The notes below the pieces were generated by a model. That model ran no database searches. It had not been told where the DNA came from and saw nothing but the letters and a program-made list of their open reading frames with translations. From positions 1 to 54,298 of the forward strand of contig CAICTM010000659.1 in assembly GCA_903772945.1 (NCBI GenBank): a stretch of DNA of 54,298 nucleotides. Direction: 5' to 3'. The position numbers and the translations under genes are program-made. Origin of the DNA: Seminavis robusta. Its lineage: Eukaryota > Bacillariophyta > Bacillariophyceae > Naviculales > Naviculaceae. Shown here one piece after another: positions 21,548 through 31,825 of this stretch. Each line of letters begins with the position of its first letter. The first letter of the stretch is position 1.

Positions 21548-22918
21548 ATGACAACGATCATGAACTGGCTGAGTGTTAGTAGAACTAGTGGTGGTACCGG
21601 TAGCATTGCATCCTTTGGCGAGACCATGAATCGGAACAGTTTCTTCACGTCCTTGTTGCCTTCTCCTCATGATGGACTATTAATAAGAGAGGAAGCTACC
21701 GGTAGAGTGGAGACTGGTCAAGAAGAATCTTCCTTAGTGTTTGTGAGTTCTGTGGTGTTTCTGTGTCTCTTGATTGGAGGAGCCATTTGGAGACTCTCTA
21801 CTAGTACTGCCAGAAGTAATGAGGAGAAGACCAAGCCACATTCAGTCCTCTCCTGTAGTCCCCAAGAAGAATATGAGAGTCTGATTGCGGCACTGCAAGC
21901 ACTACTGCAAGCCAAGAGTGTTCATGTAAATGAACAAGCCATTCTATGGAGACAAGAAAAGAGAATTCTAGAAGCAAGAATTGACCAATTGGCTCAGTTA
22001 CAGCCACAACAGCCATCATGCCGTGTACAGGTAGTACAAAAGAAGGAAGAAGAAAAGAAGACAGATCCAATGGATCATCCTCCATCTACTTCCAGTAGCA
22101 CTGCTAGAATCCAAGCCCTCCAAGACCAAGTGAGGGCGTTGACCACACTGACACAACAACAAGCACAACAATTGGCCTCCAGAAACAATCAAATTGACAA
22201 GTTGCAAAATATCATGGAAGAAATACAGCAAAACATGCATCCAACCAAAGACAACAGCTACAATCCATGGGACACGTGTGGAATGGACACCGATGATGAT
22301 GATGATGAAGACATGGACGGAACCTCCCACGATCAACTTGTCCAACGCCTCCTGGGCAAAATTGCCAAACAACCCACACATGTCCAAGAAGAGCTCGAAT
22401 TGCAGCTGTGCCAACGACGACAGTCACTCTCCCAACAAAACTCTACCGTCAGTACGACTCCTTCCACCATTGTACAACATACAGACGATACGATTGACGA
22501 CAGCGACGCCTCCAGTGTCGAATCCACTTCCGACGTTCGTTCTGAAGCTTCCTCTGACGATGATGATGAACTCGATGACGATGATACCAACACTCTTATC
22601 AATGACAACAAGGTCGTATTACTCTTTAGTACCATGCCCGGCAATCTACAAGTCAAGATGCAACAATCGCGATTGGAGGCCATTTTCCGACATGGCCTTC
22701 AATTGGCACCGGATTGTCTCGAACTATTGGATGCCTGTCAACCCGAACTGGAACAGTTGCGGAACGATCTCTTTCGTATCAGTGGCTTGCACGCCGTGTA
22801 TCCCCAAGTCTTTTTGGTGGTCGGGGGCACCGATATCCAATTCCTCGGTGATTACGAAACAGTCCTGGAATGGCACGATGCCCGACAATTGCCGCAACGC
22901 ATTGGGTTGGTATTGTGA
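21548..22918 (+). CDS. Membrane-anchored coiled-coil protein with C-terminal SH3BGR/glutaredoxin-like fold
   Basis: An ATG at 21548 opens 456 codons without introns. A hydrophobic segment SSLVFVSSVVFLCLLIGGAIW (about residues 61-81) would anchor it. Residues about 95-235 are Gln/Glu-rich and heptad-like (coiled coil), followed by Asp-rich low-complexity tracts. The last 105 residues read NKVVLLFSTMPGNLQVKMQQSRLEAIF, then PELEQLRNDLFRISGLHAVYPQVFLVVGGTDIQFLGDYETVLEW. This matches the thioredoxin-fold pattern of SH3BGR-like/glutaredoxin-like proteins: strand, 'R...FlfdisG...YPQvFi.g..yiGdye.f...', with the cis-Pro of YPQVF. The usual CxxC active site is absent, so a binding rather than a redox role is likely. 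Partner unknown. Confidence 0.7.
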   Translation: MTTIMNWLSVSRTSGGTGSIASFGETMNRNSFFTSLLPSPHDGLLIREEATGRVETGQEESSLVFVSSVVFLCLLIGGAIWRLSTSTARSNEEKTKPHSVLSCSPQEEYESLIAALQALLQAKSVHVNEQAILWRQEKRILEARIDQLAQLQPQQPSCRVQVVQKKEEEKKTDPMDHPPSTSSSTARIQALQDQVRALTTLTQQQAQQLASRNNQIDKLQNIMEEIQQNMHPTKDNSYNPWDTCGMDTDDDDDEDMDGTSHDQLVQRLLGKIAKQPTHVQEELELQLCQRRQSLSQQNSTVSTTPSTIVQHTDDTIDDSDASSVESTSDVRSEASSDDDDELDDDDTNTLINDNKVVLLFSTMPGNLQVKMQQSRLEAIFRHGLQLAPDCLELLDACQPELEQLRNDLFRISGLHAVYPQVFLVVGGTDIQFLGDYETVLEWHDARQLPQRIGLVL

Positions 22919-23605
22919 AGTGAATACCAAAAGTGAAATGAATGACGCAACAACGGTACTACTACGGAACTCACTGCATCGACCAGGAAGCAATCCCATT
23001 CCACAATACACTTTGGCATCCTAACAACTGCGAATGATTCGATTCTTGAAGACAAACAAACGAACAAAACATTGCTATGCACAGAATGAATCAAATCAGA
23101 AAATCAATGCACACAGACAAACAGACTCGAGACCGAAAGCAACGAAACAGCTTGTAGGTAGGGACGGAAGAGGGCATTAGCAGCTACTACATACATACAC
23201 AAGCCTCAACCTACCTACCTACAGTACTGTGAGTGATACATGAAAAACACGAGAGGGGAAAGACACAAGACAAACATGCTCCGCAAAAATCTACCACGAC
23301 GACACATCCACGAGTATTGACACAAACAAAGCAGACTCTAATCACTACAAACAAAACTTAGAATGGGATCCGAAAATGAATATATATATCGCCGTCTCTG
23401 GGCATCAGCACTGTCTATGGCTCTGCAGATCCTTGCCTCTAGAGGCTAGCTAGAGATCGAAATGTTGGTGTCTCGGTGTCCCAATACTGCAGTGATCCGG
23501 AATATGCAAATCTATGTATACTATGCAGTTAAAATGTGTGGCTTATCTAGATGAATATGGAGGACTTTCATGTTCCCTTTTGCTGCCCTGGCCTGCTTGG
23601 GCTAG
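22919..23605. other. Intergenic region
   Basis: No gene recognised; contains ACATACATACA and CCTACCTACC simple repeats near 23190-23225 and ATATATATAT near 23382. Confidence 0.5.
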
Positions 23606-23908
23606 CTAAGATGACAAAGATTGGCTGCTCCTTCTCAGTGCTGGTGGGGGCAAGAAGACTCCGTCAACCATACATTGCGCAGACTGATGAGTCTTATTGG
23701 GGCCTTCTCGTTGCAAGACCATGTCAGGGGATCGGGGAAACTGCATCATGTGTCGGAGAGTGTGTTCGTCCGGGCCATCCGAGGAAAGCAAATCTAGCTC
23801 AGAGCGGCGGGACTTGACCATCATGGCTTGCCATTGTTGTGGATTCCATACGTTCTTGCTCGTTGTGCTGGTAGCAGGGGAAACAGTTGGAGTGTTGTTG
23901 GGGCACAT
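23606..23908 (-). CDS. Small protein of unknown function (family B, member 1)
   Basis: An ATG at 23908 opens 100 codons. It shares with the genes at 25844-26173 and 29105-29440 the pattern WQ....., DL(L/I)SSD..D...LRHM(M/L)QF and a C-terminal DGV(F/Y)LPPP.L.R. The middle, variable part is unlike the others and lacks their Asp run. No known domain, signal peptide or membrane segment. The same residues conserved in three diverged copies make random ORFs unlikely. The 5' part may have been swapped: this copy begins MCPNNTPTVSP, while the others begin MAF/MSF. Confidence 0.55.
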   Translation of the reverse strand: MCPNNTPTVSPATSTTSKNVWNPQQWQAMMVKSRRSELDLLSSDGPDEHTLRHMMQFPRSPDMVLQREGPNKTHQSAQCMVDGVFLPPPALRRSSQSLSS

Positions 23909-24599
23909 TGTGGATTTCAGGTTTCAGGTTGTGTTGTGTTGTGTGGAGTTGGTTTGTGGTTTGATGATTGCTGTTGGAATTGTGAGCAGTTTTGTCTGGT
24001 ACCGGATCTCTGGGTCATCTCGGAAGAGGCCATAAACATACTACCGTAGTACATGCCAAAGCATCTTCCTCTGAGGTGAAAATTGAGCTGTTGATGGTTG
24101 ATGGGCATTGGGCATGCCATGTTGGTAAAACCAGCATTCCCGCTTATTTCTTCAAGTGCTCTTTAGCGGGTCTTGGTGGCGAACATTCGGTGTAGAAAGC
24201 TTTCACAAAATAGGTTTTGTACAAATCTGACAGTGACGGGAAAAGGCAAAATAGAGCAAAGCTTCATTTTGTGGACAAAAGAGATGGAAAATACCTTTTT
24301 ACAGATACAATTATTGTCAAATAAATTTGACTGAAAAGGTTGATTTGAGAGCGTTCTGGTTGAATGTTCTGTAGTTCCAGGGTGGTCCTCCTGATTTCTA
24401 CCGTACATGAACAACCGGCACCGAGAAGACTGTATTCAGAGCTCACAAAATCAACGAAAGCCGGCTCAGGGTAAAGAACCGAACTCAACTGGCAGGACCT
24501 CTATTGAAAAGACGAGAAACTGGCAAGGAACTGAAAGGCGGACTTGACGCACAGGGTACAGCGCATGAAGCCATGGCAAGTCGGAGAAATAAATGGTAT
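23909..24599. other. Intergenic region
   Basis: No gene recognised; a TTGTGTTGTGTTGTGTGG low-complexity stretch lies near 23930-23948. Confidence 0.4.
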
Positions 24600-24749
24600 C
24601 AACAGTATCTGCTTATTACGAATTCATGCGAAACCTGCCCCTCCTTCAATTCAGATCGACCAGGACCTAAGGACTTTGCTACGGATGGGCTCCCCATGGA
24701 TCCATTCACAGCCTTGGCACGTACGGTACCGATGTCATCCCGAATGGTT

Positions 24750-27450
24750 TTGTGCATTTATTTGGCCTTTTCGCTAGCTTGAAGATCACTGAACCTGATC
24801 GTCACAAGTGCTTGCTTGGTTTTTGCGTTATTGCCATGGCCGCTATTTATGGACCGCCAGCATGCGAGCGAAGGAAAGAATTGCCCCGACTCGATAATTC
24901 CCCCCAAACACTCGTTGCTGAAACGACCTCGGAGAACCTGGTAGGTACTGGTACATGCACGTTGAGAAACGAATTGCTTTGCCTCAACCAAACCGCCAAG
25001 ATCAGGTTGATGGGCATCTTGAGAAATTTATTCAAGATCAGTGCAGAGATAGTCGGTCGCGAAGAGGATGGATTCGAGATACATTGACGACAACACCGTT
25101 TGTAGTGCCTTGTGATAAACAGACATGGCGCCGGTACCAGGTTTGCCTTCACAGAGAGCAACCTGGTGTGCTTGTTGAGCGCCATTGCTACCCTTGCGTA
25201 GTTGAGGATTTGTGGGGGGCAGGCCAAGGGCGTGTGGGACCATACGGTAGGAAGCTGCTACCATACGTCCGCTAGAAGTGTCCACTTGTCCTGCATCACA
25301 CGCACACCATCATGTCGTTTGCTATGTGTGTCATGGCCTCCGCTGTTTGATGAATGTAGAAAGGAGTAAAGATTTGATTCTGGTATTGCATGGTCAGATC
25401 AGACTCATATAGGTGCGGCAAGTCAGCCCGATGACGGGGCCGTCTGTACTCTCGCAAGCAATGACGGGAGCAGTGCTGCATACGGTAGATACCGCACCTG
25501 ACTCATGCGGATTCTTTGCTCAATGACTTTGAGTATGGCTACGGCCAAAGCTACCATGCAGCAAAGTAGAAAGCTCGGTTGCTTGTTTGAATAGAACTAT
25601 TTGTTACAAGTGCGCTCGCAACTTATTGGCCGCCATCAAGACATGCTTTCTTCTGTTTTGCCAATTGCAAAGACACGCAAGTTTTTGCCTCTTAATGGAC
25701 AGCCTCGGGATAGCCCTGCGTGGATTGCTGCATCCAGCGGTGGCATTGCCTTGCCTTGTCGATCTTTGGTCCTTTTTGCCTTTGCGTTGTTGGCCCAGGA
25801 CGGTTAGCGTCCAGCCATTTGCGTTTTGTTGATGTGTCAGATCTTAAAGTTTTGATGATGTGCGATTGACATTGCGCTGAAGCACTGGTGGGGGCAAATA
25901 AACACCATCCAACATGAATGATGGGCGCTCGACTCCATGTTTGGGTGCCAAGCTGGAATCACTGCTCGAGGTGTTGTCATCATCGTCATCATCCAGCAAG
26001 GACACCTTTTTCTTAGCTCCATTTGCGTTTCCAATCTGCATCATGTGTCGAAGCACGTTGGAATCCGTAACATCCGATAAGATCAGATCTCCTGGGGTTG
26101 ACGTACTGGCGGCAATGAAACGATTCATTTCCCAGCCTTGCCATTGTTCGAAGTTGCTCGTGGTGAAAGCCATGGTTCAGTTTGTGTTCAGTTGCTTTGC
26201 TTGTCTCTTGCGCCTTGCAGGGGAAATTGTGAGCAGGATTGAAGGAAGTAGTCTTGCAGTTGATTGCGGAAAGGCTGAGGCACCTCGGCTCGTTTCCGAT
26301 GCATGTGTGCGGGGGAACCTTCGTTGAAAGTCTACTGTACTAGTAGGATCAAAGGGTCACTGTTGTTGTGGATGCATCCCGCTTTCTGTTTTCATTGTTC
26401 TTCCTCGCTCCCAGCATTATGCTTTTGATGCTGGGACTGTAACTGTTGCCATGTGCTCGTACTCGTACTGGTAAGTTCTGTTGAGCTGTTGAGGTTGCAT
26501 GCGTGGAGGCTGACGCCTGATCACCTCCACACTGTCCTCAGTCCTCAGCTCCTCGACACAATTCTCCCAGCTTCTCTCCTTAATTCACTCGATAAGGGGA
26601 TCCTAAATCAGTGTACCAATGAATTAGTGCACCAAGAGTATCGAGGCAAGTATGAACTCCTCCTTGTTTAGGTAGCGAATGCAAAGCACTCAGTTGACTT
26701 TCTAAAGCTGCCTCTCATCTCTCATCATCAGACTCTCATCCTTCGCAGATTCCCGAGTGCTGAAAGATTCCATAAGACGTAGGAGCTTACCTAAGATACC
26801 TCTCAGAGGGTTCTCCTCTCAGAGCGGAAGTAAGCTTTTACTGTTCTGTTGTACCCTCTTATTACTATATACTAGCAAGCTGTACCGGTACAGTTCCGCT
26901 GAAAAATTAATGTAATAAGGTGACTTACTTGACACAAGACTACCAGTAAAATAAATAGTGAACGAGGGGTTTTGTTTTTGCTTTCATTCGAAGCGTGCCC
27001 TTGGCTTGAACATCAGACATCAGATCCTTCGAAGGCTCGTCGCCTCGGCTGTCGGCTGTACCGGTACTGGTGCCCCACTAGCTAGGCGAATCTTCGGCAA
27101 CTGACTTTTACCAGGCAGGACCAGGACTTGGCGTAAGACGGTACCGGTACGGCTGGAAAAGTTTGTATCGAGGGACTTATCGAAGGATAGCTATAGTACG
27201 AGTACACACGTGTGCGGTAGGGCTTTAGCTTTTGCCTTGAAGCAACCTTGAAGCATTGATCTTTTAAATAATGCTCTGTGAGCTCTGAGTTGCCGAAATC
27301 TTGGTCCAGGCTAGCTAGTAGAGCTACATGGAGAATGGCTACTCGAACCCATGCCCAGCTGCATGTATCCTAACTCCAGAGAGCTCCGAGTTCGGGATTG
27401 GCGCTTCAGTCTTCAGCAGTCCTCATCAGATATTTGTAGCCCCTGGAACA
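24750..27450. repeat. Tandem segmental duplication, unit 1
   Basis: Matches 27980-30970 in order over about 3 kb. Shared blocks include AAGTG(C/T)TTGCTTGGTT, GCCTTGCCCCGACTCGA-like, ATCAGTGCAGAGATAGT, ACATGGCGCCGGTACCA, TTGCCTTCACAGAGAGCAAC, the whole family B gene, GGATGCATCCCG...TTTTCATTGTTCTTCCTC, GATGCTGGGACTGT, TTGACACAAGACTA and CATCAGATATTTGTAGC. Coding DNA is best conserved; the rest has many indels. Small minus-strand frames in the left part (VKANLVPAPCL here, VKAKVVPAPCL in unit 2) are also shared, but neither has an ATG-started intact frame. Confidence 0.85.
25844..26173 (-). CDS. Small protein of unknown function (family B, member 2)
   Basis: An ATG at 26173 opens 109 codons: FEQWQGWEMNRFIAASTSTPGDLILSDVTDSNVLRHMMQIG, an Asp-rich linker (LLDDDDDDNTSSSDSS), then RPSFMLDGVYLPPPVLQRNVNR. 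About 85% of positions match member 3 at 29105-29440. Changes are spread along the gene while the frame is kept, including a codon-multiple length change in the Asp run. This fits selection on the protein. Function unknown; the protein is probably soluble, with a short conserved C-terminal 'DGVYLPPP' peptide. Confidence 0.65.
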   Translation of the reverse strand: MAFTTSNFEQWQGWEMNRFIAASTSTPGDLILSDVTDSNVLRHMMQIGNANGAKKKVSLLDDDDDDNTSSSDSSLAPKHGVERPSFMLDGVYLPPPVLQRNVNRTSSKL

Positions 27451-27979
27451 GCATTGCTACAAAACCCTTGTCTGCAACCCTCCTCGCAACAAGACCCAAA
27501 CTTTCTTTTCCCATTCAATTACATTCCTCGGAATGTTTGTACAGTGGACTACTTCCTCTTTCTGAATCTACGGTGTCGTTCATAGAGAGGTTCGAGACAT
27601 TGATGGGGTCCTTCCAAAACAACATACATTTGTAGCTCTGCTGGTCTTTTCAGAAATTCTCCTTCGGATTGTTTAGAATTTTAAAAAATAGATCTACGCA
27701 TTACGAATTGCCACGTGACGGTCACTAAAATGGGTTGGGCACCAATCACAACAACATGTCACGGGTTGTGGTACGGGCACAGGCTGTACGGTAGTACAAT
27801 GTACCTGGCACGATTTGGGGACAAAAGCCACAGCTCATCAGCTCGAATTCGGTTGTTTGCTCCAGCCATACTCGAGTAGCTATCGTTCACCTGGCTGCAG
27901 CTAAGATCTCGATTCGTTGCCGAGAGTCAAAAAGACGCCAGTTCAACGGGGGGCAACTTTGACGGGTTGTTTCACGGTG
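26328..27979. other. Non-coding part of duplication unit 1 and spacer
   Basis: No gene recognised. Contains several TACCGGTAC words (26884, 27059, 27143) and the right end of the duplicated unit (to about 27450), then a spacer before unit 2. Confidence 0.5.
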
Positions 27980-29104
27980 CCGCCGCCGCCGACGACGACA
28001 AGTGTTTGCTTGGTTGTTGCGTTCTTGTTGCCATATCCGCTGCTTCTTTGATAAGGACCGCCTGCCTGCGCATGAGAGCGATGGAAAGCCTTGCCCCGAC
28101 TCGACTCCAAAGCTGTGTCCTCCCAAAATTTGTGGCTGAAAATAGCCTCCGAGAACGCTGGCTGGTACATTGGGAAACGACTTGCTTTCCCCACGACCAA
28201 ACCACCAAGTTTTTAAATCTGGGCATCTTGTGAGAAACAATCAGCGGATCAGTGCAGAGATAGTTGGTTGCGAAAAGAATGGCTTCGAGATACGGTACAA
28301 TGGAGACAAAACTGGTTGTCGTATTGCACCGTGTACCCAGACATGGCGCCGGTACCACTTTTGCCTTCACAGAGAGCAACCTGATGTGCTTGTGGGCTTT
28401 TCATCAGCGGATCATGGATCACCATTTCGATCCTTGCGTGGTGATGTTTGTGGGGGGCAGGTCAGGGGCGTTTGGAACCCTACGGTAGGAAGCTGCTGTG
28501 TCCGTCCACTTGGCCCACATCACATGCATATCATCATGCCTTTTGTTACGCTACCAGTGTCATGGCATGAAGTTGTTTTACTTATGTAGATTTTGATGAA
28601 CCAAGGTTTACTTTTGATATTGCATGGTCAGATCAGACTCATTACTTGAGGTGCGGCAAGTCAACCAGATGACGGGACACTCTGGCTTACTAGCCGTCTG
28701 CACTCTCGCCAACAATGACAGGAGCAGTGCATAGATACCATACCTGACTCCTGTGGATTCTTTGCTCGGCGACTTTGAGTACTACTTCAACGGCAAAGGC
28801 AACAGCTGCAGCCACGAAAATAGAGAGCTTGTTTGCTATTTTGTGTAGAGCTATTTGTTACAATTGTGCTTGCTATGTATTGGCTGCGATCAAGAGATGT
28901 TTTCTTCTCTTTCGATGTCCCAATTGCAAAGACATGCAAGTTCGTGACTCTGAATGGACATAGATCAATGCAGTCCTCAGGAGGATAGCCACTGCGTGGA
29001 TTGCTGCACCCAATGGTGGGATTGCTTGGTTCGTCGATCTTGTGTCACTTGATGGCCAGGGCAGCTAGCGCCCAGCCATTTGCATTGTCTTGATGTGTCA
29101 GATC

Positions 29105-29440
29105 TTAAAGTTTTGATTCGGTGCGATTGACGTTGCGCTGAAGCGTTGGCGGGGGCAGATACACCCCATCACACATGAATGATGGGCGCTCGACTCCATG
29201 TTTGGGTGCCATGCTCGAATCACTGCTCGAGGTGTTGTCATTGTCATTATCATCCTCGTCATCCCGCAAGGACACTTTCTTGGCTCCATTGGAGTCTCCA
29301 AATTGCAGCATGTGTCGAAGCAAGTTGGAATCCGTAACATCCGATGAGATCAGATCTCCTGGGGTTGACGTACTGGCGGCAATGGAACGATTCATTTCCC
29401 AGCCTTGCCATCGTGCAAAGTTACCGGTGGGGAAAGACAT
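29105..29440 (-). CDS. Small protein of unknown function (family B, member 3)
   Basis: I place the start at the ATG at 29440 (MSFPTGNFARWQGWEMNR), matching the start of member 2; the frame is open further upstream but without a supported ATG. It has 111 codons with the same three parts: WQGWEMNR...DLISSDVTDSNLLRHMLQFG, an Asp/Asn-rich linker (DDEDDNDNDN), and RPSFMCDGVYLPPPTLQRNVNR. It sits in duplication unit 2, with the MITE about 160 bp upstream of its start. Function unknown. Confidence 0.65.
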   Translation of the reverse strand: MSFPTGNFARWQGWEMNRSIAASTSTPGDLISSDVTDSNLLRHMLQFGDSNGAKKVSLRDDEDDNDNDNTSSSDSSMAPKHGVERPSFMCDGVYLPPPTLQRNVNRTESKL

Positions 29441-29602
29441 GTTCAGTTGGCTGGAGTTCAGTTGTTGCTTTGCTTTTTTGCTCCTTGCGGAAATTGTGCG
29501 CAGGGAGGCAGAGAGTTTGAAGGCAGATGCACCTCCGCTCGTCAGGTGCGGATGGTACGACCGGTGGTAGGAAACTTCGTTGAATATTTGGATCACTGGC
29601 TA

Positions 29603-29765
29603 CTGTGACGAAAAAGTTGAGAATTTTGAAAAAGGTGATAACTCCTCAGAATCAGCAGCAGGATTTTTGATGGTTTGTGTTAGGGTGATTGTAGAATTCT
29701 CAACTTGATCTTCAGATTTGTGTTGGAGCCAGTAGGTTTGAGAATTCTCAACTTTTTCGTCACAG
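29603..29765. mobile_element. MITE with about 24-bp terminal inverted repeats, TA target site
   Basis: Left end CTGTGACGAAAAAGTTGAGA and right end TCTCAACTTTTTCGTCACAG are exact inverted repeats (extending a few bases further to GAATT). Both are flanked outside by TA (29601-29602 and 29766-29767), the target site of Tc1/mariner-type elements. The 163-bp body has no ORF. The homologous position in duplication unit 1 (about 26335-26385) lacks it, giving a related empty site. Confidence 0.9.
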
Positions 29766-30970
29766 TAGCTGGGATATTGTTTTTGGATGCATCCCGTTTT
29801 CATTGTTCTTCCTCCCAGCATCCTTGTTAGCTTCATCTCCTAGCTAGCTAGCAAATTGGATGTGCCTGGACACGTTCTTCAGAGAAAGCTGACACCTACC
29901 ACTAGCATTTCGTGGTGTGTGTTACTAGCGGTACGTACGTTGAACAGAACTTTGAACAGTCAGTTCTTGTGCTCTAGACAGTCTTGGTGCTCTTCTTTTG
30001 ATGCTGGGACTGTGACGGTTGATGGTTCCATGGTTCCTTTGTTTTCTTTTGCATTGTTTGTGTGGCTGAACCCTGAAGCTGCTACCCTGATCACAGTAGC
30101 TTCAAAGTGCTCCGAGTTGTTCTTCTTAATTCACACAAGAAAATCTACTTATTACACTTCCGCAAGAGTACTCTAGCGACAAGTATGAACACCCGTTTCA
30201 AAGCCTCATTTAATTCATCCTTTCCGCTTTCCAGAGTGCTGAAAGTTCGATTGAAGATTCCCCAAGAATTTTCTCTAAATACATGATACATGATACAGGG
30301 TATGGGGTATGATGTACTAGTGCTGGAGTGCTGGCGTACTCAGTAGTCTCCAGTTACCAGTCTCCAGCCAAGCTGTACCGGTACCAGGTACCGTTGAAAA
30401 TGGAATAAAGGTGACTTGACACAAGACTATCAGAAAAAGAAGGGCTTAGCTTGCCATTGAACATCAGATGCAATCCACTCGTCTACTGCAACGGTACGAG
30501 TACAGCGTGCAGCGTACCGGCAATGAAATAAAGTGACTTGCACAAGACTACAAGTTCATACGGTAGCTCAGCTCTACCCACCGTACCGCTGGTAACCAGC
30601 TCGGTATTAGTACCGGTACTACCGGTAGGGTAGTAACCATGGAACGAAAAAGTGAAAGTAGCGCTTGCTAGCTAGCGAGGGCTTTTCCCCCTTGAATGGT
30701 GGTATCTTGGCGCTGAACATCCTGGAGTGCTCGTGAACTTGCCTTGAAGATCCCCTTCGGCAACTGACTTTACGAGCTCGTTACGATTTATTTGCTCAAA
30801 TAATTAAATACTCTGAGCAGTTGCAGCTAGGATTCTCATGCCCAGCTACCCCAATTTCAAACTCTAGCTAGTAGAGTCAGAATCTGATGTTCCCAGTCTG
30901 AGAAGGGCACTTCAGTCTTCGGCAGTCACTTCAGTCTTCGGCAGTCATCAGATATTTGTAGCTCCCAAGC

Positions 30971-31825
30971 TATCTATCTGACAACTGCACGCCTTGTTTG
31001 GTTTTGCCTAGACTACCGTGGCTGGCAGAGTATTCCTTGATCTCAAACAATTTTTGCAAAAAGCGATCTCCAGGTAGGCTCAAAAGAAGAACCGCCCTAA
31101 ATAGCCGGGGAAAAGATCTTTTGAATGGTTACAGAATCGAGCGAATCGAGCGAATCGAATCGAATCGTCTAGTAGTGAGCCAGCGTTGCAGAGCCAATAA
31201 GAGCTTTTGAACGAGGACTGAGGAGGCATGGTGGGTCCTCAAAGTTCTTTTTGGACCCAGCCACTCACCAGCCAAGTGTGCGCGTCAGGAGCTTTCTCCC
31301 AGAAGGTCACCTTCTTTGACAGAGCAAGAGTTGCCAAAGGCTGCCCCATAGAGACCTTCCGTGGGGTTCATCTACCATCCTCTTGGATCGAAAGCGATCA
31401 ACCTGCTGCCGAGCTAGACCGCAAGACTTGAGCAGCATGCGACGAAAAAAGAACCAGCACACTTTCTTCTCCCGGCCCATTGGCTTCAAGTACGAGCCCT
31501 CTGAATGGTTGTTTCGCTTCCCATAGAAGGTACAAGACATCATCACTGGCAGTTCCAGCCCCGCCAAGATTCGACGCCTACGTATTCAAAGGACTCCAAT
31601 GTAGCGGGCGGCAACATGAGACGTATTTGTCAGCTCAAGCCAGCCATGACCGGGGATCAGGTTTCAGGGTTGATTGCTTCGATTGTGATTTGATTCGATT
31701 CTTGCAAACACCAAAGCTAGCTAGAGTACTTGCCCTATTTTTAAAAGAATGCTAAATTGCAAGTCGAAGCCGATTGTCATTACGTACTATAGCACCTCAG
31801 AGGTTCCTCCTCCCTAGCGAAACCC
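30971..31825. other. Intergenic region
   Basis: No gene recognised; includes CGAATCGAATCG-type simple repeats near 31138-31168. The small ORFs at 31228-31755 have no recognisable domain. Confidence 0.45.

Larger units (their letters stand above)
27980..30970. repeat. Tandem segmental duplication, unit 2
   Basis: Direct copy of unit 1 (24750-27450), in the same orientation about 3.25 kb downstream. It differs by the MITE at 29603-29765 and by an internal direct repeat CACTTCAGTCTTCGGCAGT present twice at about 30909-30946. Confidence 0.85.

Noticed and set aside
22194..23024. 276-codon plus-strand ORF overlapping the thioredoxin-fold gene
   Set aside because: Out-of-frame shadow rich in Thr, Pro and Asn; the other frame has the coiled coil and conserved fold.
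27972..28379. 135-codon minus-strand ORF in duplication unit 2
   Set aside because: The frame begins at TTG, not ATG, and the matching part of unit 1 is split between frames; at most a relic.
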